Positions 1 to 11,435 of a stretch of DNA of 64,000 bases are shown one piece after another; positions within the stretch are counted from its first letter, which is position 1, and every line of letters begins with the position of its first letter. The stretch covers positions 8,802,349 to 8,866,348 of the forward strand of contig NC_088318.1 in NCBI RefSeq assembly GCF_910592395.1, written 5' to 3'. Under the pieces are notes generated by a model, which saw only the letters and a list, made by a program, of their open reading frames with translations, did not search any database and was not told the DNA's origin. The position numbers were made by a program, and so were the translations under genes. Source of the stretch: Lineus longissimus (taxonomy: Eukaryota; Nemertea; Pilidiophora; Heteronemertea; Lineidae).

Positions 1-459
1 AGCTCGGAAGGACTTATTGAGAGGCCAATGCATGGGGGGTCTGGGGGAGGTCTTCCCCCCCAATTGCACTGGTTAAAAAATATCAGAAGGACAGGGATTT
101 AGGGGGCTCCCCCATGTCAACAGTTGCATGTGTTCACTAGAGCCTGACTTTACATATAAATATGCCATAGTGCCTGACAAGGATAGTCCGAACGCCTTTC
201 CAGGCGGACATTTTCAATTTCTACACTGGCTATTGTGATGATGCAGTTCAGTTACTGCTAAAGAGATACACAGAGAAAACTGCCTATCAAAACCAAAAAT
301 TGCTGGAAGAAATTACAGCAGGTTCCCAACCAAGGGGTTTTGGGGGGGCGACCTAAAGGCGTTGCACGCTTACTAGGGCACTACACTGACAATATTATCC
401 CGGTTTAAGTGACTTGTTTTTGCGCTAAATTTTTTTGTAAATGCTCCTACTTTTCAAGG
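1..459. other. No gene seen; G/C-run-rich repeat-like DNA
   Basis: No coding region with recognisable homology is visible. The first 60 bases carry alternating runs of G and C that can fold back on each other. The rest looks like ordinary intronic or intergenic sequence. Confidence 0.5.
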
Positions 460-831
460 TGGATGAGGTCAAATGGCTTAAATTGACCGTTTGAGTCTAA
501 CTGTGGTAGGTTTCTTAACCACTAATGCTATGAACTTGAAACTTGGTACACATTTCCCCCTATGTCAGATAACCTCTGACGCCAAATATCGGTTCGATCT
601 TGTTCTTGAATTGGCCAGCAGAGGACTAAAACTGAAAAGATAAAAATAGCAATATCTATTTTATGGTAGTTACTCCAAGCAAGAATACAGCACATATCTT
701 ACAAATTTTGATTTGACCTACTTTTCAAGGTCACAGAGGTGAAATGGCTTAAATTAACTATGGCACATTTCTTAACGCAGAGCTTCGCACCCGTACGTAA
801 TTTACGTATTAGTTATGCAGAACCATATCTA
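460..831 (+). repeat. Degenerate copy of the ~300-bp modular repeat (R300)
   Basis: It carries the family's ordered landmarks: a 'gctatgaacttgaaacttgg' block near 530, a 'cctctgac' block near 570, a 'gacctacttttcaaggtcac' block near 716, and a new unit start near 758. The same order recurs at about 5.6, 10.2, 11.5, 14.5-15.9 and 58.8 kb. The copy is cut at 831 by the hAT-like element. No protein is evident. Confidence 0.75.
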
Positions 832-2218
832 CAGTGTTCTCGCCAGGATTTCAATCAAACGGGGCGCAGCTGGCCGGAGGCCAGCTCCTATATGCACCGC
901 AGGCGCATTTTTGGCGGGGGTCCGGGGGCCCTTCCCCGGAAAAATTTTGAAACCTAGATGCTCTGAGGTGCAATTTCAGGCCTAATTCTGATGATATAAA
1001 ACGACATTGCAGCGTTAGTATCGTAGGCAAAACATTTTGCTTCACGGAAATTTGCGGCGTCACGTCGGTCGGCGGGAGGAACGTATGGCGGGTATCCAAG
1101 TAAATACTAGTATTCAAACCGTTACATACGCAGGGCTGTTTACTTGTACGTTTCAACCGTATTTTGTACGTTTTCCGATGTTCGTGCAGCGCTGTACGGT
1201 CTGGTACACTATATCATACGGAGAGATAAAAAGTTGTGTTTGTACGGGCGGGCACTCAACATAAAAATAACCACCTGAAGACAGTTTATACGATAAAAAA
1301 AATGAAGTTGTACGAATAAAAAATTCACTGGTTCCAAAAAAAATTTGATCCCCCTTGCCCTCCTGCTTGCTCCCCGGACCCCGACATCGTCAAAGCACAT
1401 GGTATTTTGTAACCAGATAGCGGTGCCAAATATAGATGCGCAGTAGCCAACTGCGCATCCCGCAGCCCACGGATGCGCAGTAACGAACTGCGCAAGCCCT
1501 GTGCTTTTTCATGATGACATGATGATGATCGATGTTTCTATACATGTACAATGTTAACTTTATTAAAAATTTGTAGAGGCCTTAGGCCTCTACAAGCGTA
1601 GACCGTAGGCTGCCATCCCGAAAATTTCCAGTGACTCGCCTGCCAAGTTGCCATCCTTAGCCGCCTTGGCGGATTTTTCACCGGCCAAGCCAAATAAAAT
1701 TCACATATCTTCTCGTTTGATCCCTTTGTACCCTGTATATCAATTGAAAGAGACTGCTGATTTTTTACGCCGACAGCTATTATCATCCACCTGCGGCACA
1801 CCTGCAAGCACTCTTTTTATCATAATTAAAAACAACCGCCCCCGCTCTGCCGCTAGCCGATCGTACAGGTGCTCTTTTGTCCACTTCCTTGACCTTGTTG
1901 CCAAGGCTACGGGTTATTGTTATTGGCCGACCGTCGTCTGCCGGAACACGTGGATAGTAATGGTAGTAGGCCCTACTGCTGTACCGGGTAATTGAGATGG
2001 CTGGCAGTCGGGTTGCGGTGGGATAATTGATCGTTGACTGACGGCGGAATGTTTATATGCGATATTTACAGCTGTGTTTGTGTAACTATTGGCTTGGATT
2101 TAAGCATGGCGAAGGTGAATTTAAAGAGGGCGGCTGCAAATTTAACAGGGCGGGCTAATTTTAGACGGGGCGCATTAAACGGGGAGCGCCCCGTTTAAAT
2201 GGCCTGGCGAGAACACTG
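832..2218. mobile_element. Non-autonomous hAT-like DNA transposon
   Basis: The left end reads CAGTGTTCTCGCCAGG and the right end carries its reverse complement, finishing GAACACTG at 2218. Just inside, both ends carry an 'aaacggggcgc' block. A CAGTG terminus is typical of the hAT superfamily. The 8-bp flanks (catatcta on the left, gtctaaat on the right) do not form a clean duplication, so the site has decayed or the edge is slightly off. No transposase is visible in the 1,387 bp, so the element is non-autonomous. It lies in an R300 repeat. Confidence 0.65.
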
Positions 2219-2601
2219 GTCTAAATACGTAAGTACGTAATTCATCCTAATCCGTACACATATTTCAACTTATAATATACGCAAAATTAGTCAAAATACG
2301 AATTGAAAAAAGAAATGATTGTTATAGATTTTGTGTTCTTTTACATTTTTCCCCATTAAATAACCTTTCTTGCACCCATACTCCTCCTGACCCCTCCTGA
2401 AGGCCCAACCCTTTCTGAAAGTCAATTCCCGCGAAAGTCGCTTCCCACGCAGATGATGAAGTATATTTCATGGTAGTGGCACCTATCAGCAGACAATTCA
2501 ACTAATATTGATTTTTCATAGTCTCGCTCGCAGCACTGCAGTGTGTAGTGGTAAAGCAAAACAACTGCAACTTCTGATTTGCTTGAGACTAGCTCTTCAA
2601 A
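2219..2601. other. Spacer without recognisable gene
   Basis: AT-rich stretch with a short pyrimidine-rich segment (2380-2420). It would be the 5' flank of the putative first exon that follows. Nothing further is recognised. Confidence 0.4.
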
Positions 2602-2750
2602 ATGGCGGACTACCTGAGCGAAACCCCAAAATCCGATGATTCTTATGATATTCTTGATAATTCTGGATGGGTAGAAAAATGCACCCGCACCCGCTGTCAA
2701 GCAGAGACTCTTGGGCATTCTCTGCCTGGCGTTGCAGAAGAAGTCAACAG
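2602..2750 (+). CDS. Putative first coding exon of unknown or hAT-derived gene
   Basis: An ATG in a good context (aaaATGGCGG) opens 149 bp of reading frame rich in Ser, Asp and Glu and beginning MADYLSETPKSDDSYD. It ends exactly at a consensus donor, AACAG|GTGAGT. The peptide has no domain I recognise. It may be the 5' exon of the hAT-type transposase gene whose remnants start 85 bp downstream, which would make that gene an intron-containing host-like copy. It could also be an unrelated exon or chance. No matching acceptor is certain. Confidence 0.4.
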
Positions 2751-2834
2751 GTGAGTCGTCTATTGGTTTAGTTCCACTGACTCAAGTTTGAATATAAAAA
2801 ACTATAATATAAACATCGAGTTTGAATAATATTA

Positions 2835-4578
2835 TTGCAACCAATGCTCAGTTTTGTTTTAATAAATTTTATGAAACAAATATTGATGGCCTGGTTGTTA
2901 GTGAAGTCAACAATTGCATTTGACTCTGATAATGCACCTGTCATGCTTAGGAGTGGAAATGGAGCAATTGCAACTCTGCTAAGCAGGGAAGGAGCATCCT
3001 CAGATGTACTTATCAGGTTGCCCATGCCATCTCATACACATCGGTGCAAAAAAGGCAGCAGCTGTCCTCCAATTCACACCCTTTGGGATTGAGGAAGCAC
3101 TGGTAGACACATACTACTACTTCGACAAAAGCAGTAACCGCCTCGGGGAATTGGAAAAATGGCAACAATTTTACGAGGTGGAACATATGAAAGCTCTCAA
3201 GTATGTGTCAGTTAGATGGTTGTCTGCAGGTGTTTGTCTACGTAGAGAATTGGCGGGCTCTGAAAGAGCTTTTCAGAGATGCTGTTGCAGCCTTACCCGA
3301 TGGTGAGAATGACTGCAGGGAACGAAGGCTGTTTATAAGTTCTATTGTTCGCCTACAAACATGTTGCTCTGTCTTTTTCTCCGGCATAGTATGCAGGTGT
3401 TTGACACAGCAAACACACACCTTCAGCAGCGTGCCCCACTTATCTATGTCCTTAGGCAGGACTTACACAAGTTAGCTTGGGACCTGCTGCTTCGCTTCAA
3501 GCTACCCGGTGTCTTGAGAGGAAAGGCTGTAACCGAAGTGAACTTGACAACAGACTTGGGTCAGAGAAAAGATGAAGAACTGTTCATTGGTGAGGATGCT
3601 CGCAATTTCCTTTATGATGGAGATAATTATTCAAGAGACCACCAGATCAAGGACTTTTACTCCGGCGTCCGAAAATTTTTCATAACTGCATGCACATATC
3701 TGAAAGACAAACCTAACCCTAAATGACACTCTTCTTTGGCATGCTGAGGTTGCAGACAGCAGCCAGCGGATAAATGGTGTGCAGACAGCTGACCTCCAAT
3801 ACTTCCTGGATACCTTCCCATCAATGATACCGCGAGGTAAGTGCATTGTTGAAGCAGTAAAACGAAATCTGGCATCTTCCGTAGATGGTAGGCCCCATAG
3901 AATGACTCTGAATACTAATCTAGTTTGGCTTTACCAGCCACTTCAGTGTGAAAATATGTATTTCAAAAGTAGTAATTGGTACTTCAGACCCCTTGGGGGT
4001 TATGACAGCTAAAGTAATAGATTGATTCTAGAAAAGAAATTAGAGAGTGATCAAAGATAAACCTTTTGTCATATGTTTTCTGTCAGTTCCTCTACAAAAG
4101 GTTTTTATTCATTGTTACCTGTCCACTGCAGTTTAACGAAAATATCTGAAGCATCTGCTGCTGTGTAATGTGCTCTCATCTTGATTTCAGGTGTCCAAAG
4201 GGAAACAATTGAACTTGAATTTTCACAATATCAATCAGAGAATGAAATTCCAGTAGCTGAAGATGATGACATTGATACGAGGTGGGTTCAAATAGGCAAA
4301 ATGGAAGATGGAGGAGGAGTGCCCAAGTTCGAGAACCTAGCACGTGTTGTTTTGGGCATCCTTCAATACCTCATTCAAATGACCAATGTGATTGTATCTT
4401 TTCATCTGTTCGACAGAACAAAACATGGAAGAGGGGTAGCCTTGCCCCAGGAACCACAGAGGCATTGATCTTGATGAAAGGAAGTCCAGGGGAGGCACAT
4501 AACAGGGTGTATACTACAGAGAAATTGAAGCAGATCAAGTCTGCATACTACCAGCACCATAAGAATAAGAATCAGTAG
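2835..4578 (+). pseudogene. Broken hAT-family transposase (KIAA1586/ZNF862-like)
   Basis: Several consecutive + strand frames together resemble the catalytic and dimerisation parts of the hAT-type proteins often annotated as KIAA1586-like or ZNF862-like. About 2905-3000 encodes an AFDSDNAPVM stretch (catalytic Asp region). About 3010-3190 encodes GCPCHLIHIGAKKAAA and a fragment ending RWLSAG. 3361-3726 encodes an insertion-domain-like segment. About 4290-4570 encodes a PHSND...IFSSVRQNKT stretch matching the C-terminal hAT dimerisation region. Frames change near 3010, 3230, 3340, 3725 and 4360, and a non-coding stretch separates 3900 from 4190. Some breaks could be introns, but those inside conserved blocks are frameshifts. 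Inactive as it stands. Confidence 0.65.
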
Positions 4579-4965
4579 CAAGTTTATTTCACTTAACTGC
4601 TTGCTAATAGAAGAGTTTACACATTGGCTGGTGACCAAATGTAGCGGAGGGGATGGTTGGTCACATGGTGTAAACTGAACAATACATATCCTGGCTATTC
4701 AGCTCATGGTGAATTCTTCTCAGTTGAGATTATGAATATGTAAATGTGGTCAGTGACAGATTCTTGGTGTTGAACTTGAAGGTGAACATGGCATGTCTCC
4801 TCTAGACTTTCTCTATTGGGTGTACAATGAGCTGAACTCTTGTTTGCTAGTTAGGACACTTTTGATTATTTTTGCTACTAACTTTCCTCACATTTCACTA
4901 TAGTATGGACAATTGCCAATACATGTACTTGCAACGCTTGTTTTCTTTCCAGCCTTGAAAATGAA
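4579..4965. other. Intergenic, nothing recognised
   Basis: No coding homology, terminal repeats or RNA gene is seen here. Confidence 0.4.
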
Positions 4966-5200
4966 CGAATCATTGGTCGCTGTCTGAGTGTTTTAGGCAT
5001 ACTTAGAAGTTTGCCAGTAATTATTATGTTCGCATTGTAATTTTTAAGAAAATGACTATATCATTGGTCTCTGTATAAGTATTGAGCATTTTAGGCATGC
5101 TTTTCCAGTAAATATTATGCTTGCATTGTTAAGAAATTGGTCTCTGTATGAGGAGTATTTAGGCATAGTTTCAAATGACAGTAATTAACTTGTGTTTCTA
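4966..5200 (+). repeat. Degenerate short tandem array
   Basis: Three imperfect units of roughly 80-100 bp share 'attggtc...ctgt', 'ttaggcat' and 'cagtaa.tattatg..cgcattgt' landmarks (near 4973, 5062 and 5137). No coding potential. Confidence 0.55.
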
Positions 5201-5242
5201 GTCTGACAAATGTATTAAAACTTGCTACCTGTTTGAACTACT

Positions 5243-5322
5243 GGGTGGCCGAAAATGTGTCCCTTCCAGGTCCCTCCTTGTAGATCAAAACCCGGCTCTT
5301 GGAGGAACTCTTTCGGCCACCC
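5243..5322. repeat. 80-bp hairpin, MITE-like
   Basis: GGGTGGCCGAAA at 5243-5254 is matched by its exact reverse complement at 5311-5322. The intervening DNA has a second weaker pairing. It resembles a very short foldback MITE. No target duplication is visible. Confidence 0.5.
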
Positions 5323-5589
5323 TGTAGAGTATAGGCTAAGATGGGCCAGTGTCTGTAATTTCTTTGTTTTTTTTTCTAGTTCTTGCATCAGTTGTTCGTC
5401 ATTTCAGTGTAAAGTGTTCATATGAATAAAGGGAAAAAAAATGAAAATTACCACTTCTGATTGATACACAATTTATTGAAAATAATCAACACTACCTTCA
5501 TTCAAAATATTATAAAATCCACAATTTGGGGGGAAAATCCACAGTTTTGGTGATCATAATCCACAAAAATAAACTATGGGGTGAGCAGC

Positions 5590-6310
5590 CCTGTTAATGG
5601 TAAAGCCATGAATTTGAAACTTGGTACACTTGACACCCATGTCAGATAACCTCTGATGTTCAATTACGGTCCAAACTGATTTGCGACTTGGCCACCAGGA
5701 GGCCAGAACTGACAAAATGAAAAATGCAATATCTCGCCTCTGAGTGACTTGTTTTCGATAATATTTTCATGGTAGGTACTCCAAATAATAAGAATACCTG
5801 CTGCCTGGAGTTTTCTAAGGCCGGAGAAAATCTCGTGCATTCTGGCGACTCAGATCACACACTCGAAAGCAGTATTATATTAATCATATACCACACATAT
5901 TCCCAAAAATACCAAGAACATTTTGTCTAAAGGCAATATTTGAAAAATTTTGGCCAAAAATATCTCGTGACATAAATGCGTCATGGAAGGCGTAAGTTTT
6001 GAGGTAACGACGTCATGACTTTACGCCGATGTCGAAAGCCAACACTGGGGGAATTCCAACGTCATGACATAACAAAAGGTATAACGTTGGACGTATTGAT
6101 GTAACAATGAATATGACCTGAAGTTGTGAAGTTGTTTTCTCTGGATTGGCAACAATGAAGAGGCTCGGTGCAATACGGATGTTATAAGTGCAGTTAGGGT
6201 TTATGATAAATCACATGTCATACAGGTTTTTGATTTGACCTACTTTCCAAGGTCACAGAGGTCAAATGGCGTCAATTGGCTGTTAGAGTATAACAAAGGG
6301 TATATCTTAA
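5590..6310 (+). repeat. R300 modular repeat, left part, split by piggyBac insertion
   Basis: R300 landmarks occur at 5609 ('gaatttgaaacttggtacac'), 5648 ('cctctgatg') and 6237 ('gacctactttccaaggtcac'), with unrelated sequence between about 5800 and 6200. The unit breaks at TTAA (6307-6310). It resumes at 9175 as TTAACCGCTAAAGCTATTAAC, with the two piggyBac elements in between. Confidence 0.7.
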
Positions 6311-6609
6311 CCCTTTCAGGACTGAATATTTGTTTCCTAAACCTCTGCTCTAGACTGGATATTTTTCAAGTTTTTTCATCCAAAATCTAAAAGTTTTTGA
6401 AAGCAAAATATCAGCTTTGCAAGAATCGCTATGAAGTTGGCATGAATAGGAAAGGTATTCCCCAGGATGTCTGGAATCCCTTAATTGGCGTTAGAAATTA
6501 CTGGAAAACCGATGTAGTGAAAAGATCGTCGATCTCGCATTTCTGCGAGACTCGTCCAGAACAGAGGTATTGCCGTGCTCGCAATTTTGCGAGACTCGTC
6601 CTGAAAGGG
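6311..6609. mobile_element. piggyBac-type MITE (299 bp)
   Basis: It starts CCCTTTCAGGACTG and ends with GTCCTGAAAGGG, flanked by TTAA on both sides (6307-6310 and 6610-6613). TTAA duplications and CCC...GGG termini are diagnostic of piggyBac. A repeated internal block 'gcgagactcgtcc' lies near the right end (about 6543 and 6590). There is no transposase, so it is non-autonomous. Its right TTAA is also the left TTAA of the next element. Confidence 0.85.
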
Positions 6610-6613
6610 TTAA

Positions 6614-9174
6614 CCCTTAAAAAGCCGAATTAATCAGGATTTTTCATATTTTTTCAGAGTTAGGTAAAGCATATTTTATTTTATTTTTAGGTCAAAGCAG
6701 ACTGGTTGAAATATATTAAATGTATACATTTCCTGAAAGGGTATTAGTTGTAGTCTCTGAAAAAAGTTATTTTGTTAGTAATTTACATGTTCATGCATAA
6801 TTAATTAGTGCTAATTAGCATAAATTTTTAACGATAAACATAAAAAAATGAATTCACTTTGAAATTACTCACTCTTCTTGACTTTTTCTTCCTGTTTTTT
6901 CACTTGAAACATATTGTAAATAATCCTGACTGTCCTGTGTAGCAAGGAAATTGTCATAGCACATCCAAAAAAAGTGTTATGAATGTTTTATATCCACTAT
7001 ACTGTGACGCCCGAGGCATCCAAAAATGTAAAATAATCCAAAACGTCAATAACATGAAACTGGCTTTGAAAACCTCACAATATTTACACCAGAATGATTA
7101 AAAACACACTCCTACTTCTCCTACTGTCCATACAAAGCTCCAAACTCCTCCCTATGATAGTCATCATGACATCCATCCCTGCAGAGGCGCTTCTGTCATG
7201 GTTCACAACCAAAGACCGTTTCAACACGTCTGGCAGCTGCGCTCCATTCCCCAGACAACAAAAGTGACATCTACCCCTCTTCATAACATTCTTGTCAGCC
7301 AGGTTGACAGATTTGTGCTCTTTCCTCAACAAGAGTCCTGGTGAAGCAGTCAGTGGTCTACGGCCAAGCAATTTCCGGCAAGTGAAATTGCCACACAGAC
7401 TATGGAAAATCTGACAAAGGAAAATCTTCACTGACAGGGGCTTGACAGCTTTCTGAGGCATGGGGTTGTTGATCAGAAAGAAGCTCTGCTTGTAAATAAT
7501 GTAACTATTTACCAAGGCAGCATTGAGAACGTTGAGGAAGAGCCTCACCCACCACCTTCTAGATTTCCTGTCGGTGGCATAGGACTGGCACAAGTGATCA
7601 TGTTCATCAATTGCCCCCATGTTCCGATTGTAGTCATTGACACATGGTGGGGCAGGCACAGGCTGCCCAACTCCATTAGCATCTCTCCTCTGGACTGTAT
7701 TATTTTCCCTAGCTGAGTGAGTGCTTGAGGCAAATGCAACCAAGTGCAATTTAGTTCATTCCGATCCTCAACGAAGACGTGGTAGTCCCCCCTCTGCATC
7801 CGAGCTTGAAAGGCCTTCACCTTGAAAGCATTGGGGAACCCTCTTCTGTTTGATCTCAGAGTTCCACACCCATATATCCCATTGGCTTTCAGGTCAATGA
7901 GGAGTTGAAATGACGTAAAAAAGTTATCCATGTACACAGCATGATTGCGATCCCTGAGATTGTCCTGACACAAGTCCATAACCACGCAATGTGAGAGTCC
8001 TTGTTCAGGATCCCCCTGTGCACCTGTATAAATCTGAAAGTCATACAGGTAGGCACAGCAGGAACATCCCATTTCCCATATCTTGGTGCCCCTCTTGATT
8101 GGTTTCTTGGGCATATACTGTTTGAAGGGATTCCATCCTTTGCCCTTCACCATATGTTCATCCACGGAGACATTTTGCCCGACATCGTAGTGTTCTCTGA
8201 ATGAAGTTCTCAAAGTCTCCAGAAGGGGCCTGACCTTCCACAGCTTGTCATAGTTGGGATCATCTACAGGCAAAGCTTGGTCATTGTCCACTAAATGGAT
8301 GTACTTCCATAGCTGCCTGAACCTGGCCCTGGTGAAAACGTTTTGCAAACCAGGCACACCCAAGACCCAGTCATCCGAAAAATAGTCATCGAAGTGTGGC
8401 ACCTTGTGGATCCCCTTAAAAAATAAAGTACCAAGGAAAGCTCTCATTTCCTCATAAGTGGTATCATTCCATCCATCTGCATTCTTTTGGACTGCATACC
8501 TATTAGCTTCATTGACAAGTTGCAGCATGAAAACATCTGGCCACATCTGTTAAAAAAAGTCAATCAAGGATGTGCAATCGAGTGGTTCAGTAGGACAGTG
8601 ATGTCCCGCGAGCAAAATAGGGTAGTCAAGATTCATCTCCTCATCCATTGCACCCCAATTAGGAACAATATCTGGTGGCCTCCTTGCCTGCCCCCTTCCC
8701 CTTCCTCTTCCTCTACCTCTACCCCTGGGCCTAGCTGGAGCAGGAGGGGGTTGATCATCATCAGAATCAGAAGGCTGTGACATGTCTTCATCATCAGGAG
8801 GCCCCCCATCACTCGCCCCATCACCATGATCACTATCACTAATGTATTGATGTACATAGTCATCCTCTGAGTCCAAATCTGACTCCAATTCACCTTCACT
8901 ACGGGTAAAATTCGGGTCATCACTCTCATTACCATTGTCAGGAATGTCCATAAATATCCTGGCAACTTCATCTGCCCTAAGTTGTCCTTGTCTTGACATT
9001 TTGACGAGTAAAATGATCAAATTTTATCAAAAAACACCTCAGACTTCTGCAGAAGATCGTTCAGAATGCATTGCCGATAAACATGGATTCTGCCACGGCT
9101 GTAGGATAGTCCTACGATCGTCTGGGCGCGAAATTCAAAAACCGCGTGTAAATGCGCGGTAGGCCATTTAAGGG
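6614..9174 (-). mobile_element. piggyBac transposon, nearly complete (2,561 bp)
   Basis: Ends are CCCTTAAAAAGCC on the left and GGCCATTTAAGGG on the right, an imperfect inverted repeat, flanked by TTAA at 6610-6613 and 9175-9178. The interior is almost filled by one transposase gene on the minus strand (7084-9020), with AT-rich sequence at 6640-7080. The right target half joins directly to an R300 repeat, so the empty site can be inferred. One stop and one frameshift suggest fairly recent inactivation. Confidence 0.9.
7084..9020 (-). pseudogene. piggyBac transposase (PGBD-like), two lesions
   Basis: Encodes a DDD/RNase-H-like cut-and-paste transposase. From 9020 downward there is an acidic N-terminal region followed by an Arg-Gly run (about 8680-8730). 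The DDE_Tnp_1_7 core follows from 8546: first Asp in VSVDEHMVKG, second in VYMDNFFTS, third in MGAIDEHDHL (the last in the 7749-7084 frame). A Cys/His-rich C-terminal end (CHFCC) resembles the family's zinc-binding tail. The N-terminal and core parts lie in the same frame, separated by one TAA near 8550; the context TTTTTTTAACAG also resembles a 3' splice site, so a small intron cannot be excluded. The core and tail are separated by a one-base frameshift near 7750. Length, about 620 residues, is normal for the family. The internal gene order and matching ends make it the source-type element for this family. Confidence 0.88.
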
Positions 9175-9330
9175 TTAACCGCTAAAGCTATTAACTTGTA
9201 ACTTGGTTCCCTCTCTGTCCAATAACCTCTGACACTGAACTTTGGTCTAATCTGATTCTTGACTTTGCTACCAGGGGTCCAAAACTGAAATGGTAAAAAG
9301 TGCATCATCTCACTTACACACCCTGGAGAA
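9175..9330 (+). repeat. R300 repeat, right part after the piggyBac insertion
   Basis: It continues the unit broken at 6310: TTAACCGCTAAAGCTATTAAC, then 'cctctgacac', then 'ttgctaccagg'. This restores the family order once the piggyBac block is ignored. Confidence 0.7.
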
Positions 9331-10229
9331 TCAATTACCCACATTGCCGAGCATCTTATCAGACATTACAGTTTGCCGATCTTTCCTGTCCTGGGAAAGG
9401 ACATTTTATTTAACAAGTCCTTTGGCAACATTGATAAACATGGGTGGATAGTTTAATGTTGCTCCAGTTGGTGACACTGGTATTTGTCACCTGCTTTCTG
9501 TGGCGAGGTATCATGAAGGCCAATGTTTTTTGTGTGGTATTGGAAGATCTAGAAAAAACTGTCGATAAATCATGCTCAATATCAAATAGTGGTGGATTTT
9601 GATGGTTGTGCAGTACACTCCCCCCCCCCCCTCCTCCTCAGAGCAACTATTTAAAGTGCTTCGGTCCAAGTTTAGCAGGTCCCAGATATGGCCGGAAAAC
9701 CACATACATGTATTTTACACTTATATCACCCTGGAGAATCAATTGGCCAAATTGCCGAGCATCTTATCAGGCCTTCCAGTTTGCCGAGCTTGCCTGTCCT
9801 GGGAAAGGGAAAAATATTTTAATAAGGTCTGCGTTGTTGGGTCTTTCAACGAAACACGACCAGTCATGGGACCGAGGTTGAATGGTCGCGTTAGTGAAGT
9901 TGAAAATCCGGGGACGAAATGCATGATAAGGTTTTCTTGCCAAAATTGCCGTATGTGTGTGTATTCTGCTCGTCCATACGATGCCCGACTCAGATTATGC
10001 ATGCTTCAACTTTTGTTCTTTCTGTTTCAATGCATCACAAGAACAGTTTGTCGATATTATGGGTTGAAATTTTTCAACTGTGTTTTGTTTTCATTTGCAA
10101 TTGGATGAAGAAAGTTGTTCTCAGCTTTGCTAAATTGCAACCAAAATGTCACACTTCATTTGTTATATTTAAACCATCGGCTAATTATCCCACCATAACT
10201 AAAGGAAGGTTCAATGTAAGAGTAACCAG
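9331..10229. other. Non-coding with a duplicated short segment
   Basis: A ~75-bp segment ('ccctggagaatcaatt...attgccgagcatcttatcag...cctgtcctgggaaagg') occurs twice, at about 9321-9400 and 9729-9810, as a dispersed or tandem duplication. A C-run and CTC run lie at 9619-9640. No gene is recognised. Confidence 0.5.
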
Positions 10230-10570
10230 TCTCTAAGGTGTTCAATCAGCGACGCTCTTGATGTCGGTTTGACACCGTTTGAGTGTAACTATGGCAAGTT
10301 TCTTAACAATAAACCTATGAATTTGAAATTTGGTACACATGACTCCCTATATCATGTAACTTCGGACACCGAATTTTGATCTGATCTGATTCTCGACTTG
10401 GCCACCGGAGGCCAAAACTAAAAAGGTACAAAGTGCAATATCTTGCTTATTAGTGACTTGTTTTTGATGATAGTTTTATGGTAGGTACTCCAAGCAACCA
10501 TACATCACATGTCAAACCGACTTTGGTGTGACCTATACACTATACATATAGCATGTTTCTTAACTAGGAT
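10230..10570 (+). repeat. R300 modular repeat copy
   Basis: Landmarks 'cctatgaatttgaaatttgg' (10313), 'ctgattctcgacttggccac' (10388), 'ttatggtaggtactccaagc' (10476) and 'gtgacctat' (10528) occur in the family order. It is a single degenerate unit. Confidence 0.75.
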
Positions 10571-10659
10571 GAATTCCTAACCCCCAAATATCTATGTGGT
10601 GAGCACAATGGCCCCTGGCCATTTCATCTTAAACAAATAGCTCATGTTGTATCGCCCTC

Positions 10660-11085
10660 TTCTTTTACCTGCGCAAGATTGCATCTGTCAAGAAATATCT
10701 GCCTGCGACCTTTTGGGCAATCTAGTGCACGCTTTTATCACATCAAAGATTTGATTTCGGTAATTCCTTGTCTGTGAAACGAACCGCCTCCAGAAACGTC
10801 AAAATCAATCAGCCAGGACTTGACCGGTGCACGAAAATACGATCATATTACACCTGTTTTTGATAACCTCCATTGGCTACCCGTTCAACAATGTATCAAA
10901 TTAAAAAAAATTATATTTGCTTTCAAAGCCGTGCATGACACAGGCCCTGACTATCTTAGGTATCCACTCCAGGGATCAAGACTAGAAACCAGAGCTCACT
11001 CGGCTCCAACCTTGGAGCATCCTCTTACAAACAAGGCCTACAACACAACTTCTCCTTATGCTTGTTTCCGACCCTGTTGAATTCC
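10660..11085 (+). pseudogene. 3' end of a non-LTR (LINE) reverse transcriptase ORF
   Basis: An 86-residue frame at 10820-11080 begins MTGARKYDHITPVF and continues LHWLPVQQCIKLK. This is the characteristic segment after the reverse transcriptase core in CR1/Jockey/RTE-like LINE ORF2 proteins (RKYDHITP...LHWLPV). The usual catalytic FADD-type block is absent, and upstream sequence has stops. It is a typical 5'-truncated or fragmentary LINE copy. The clade cannot be fixed. Confidence 0.75.
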
Positions 11086-11435
11086 GGGCCATTCTCTAAG
11101 GTAGCCGTGAAAAAAACCATTTCGCCCAATCAGAGCATCGCATTATGATATCAAGCCAACCTGTGCGGCAGGTCAGGAAAGTACGATTTTGTACATCTAA
11201 TTGACTACAACTTTCTACACATTCTTTACTGTAACCGAGGTTGAGGTAGGGAAAAATAATCAACATGGCGGATCAAGCTCGATTTGAAAACGCGAGTCTG
11301 TATTTGCAGTCTCAGTACAGGGTATTGTTTGTAAGCCTGATGAAAAATATTCTCCCATTCTTCTCCAAAACCTCCGCAAAAGCGTGCATTGTACTTATGT
11401 ATTTCAGCTGAGTACCAAGCCCTTGGGCCTCTTGT
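11086..11435. other. Short spacer, no gene recognised
   Basis: A 'caacatggcgg' block near 11262 resembles the common ATGGCGGA motif of repeats in this window. Nothing else is supported. Confidence 0.35.
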
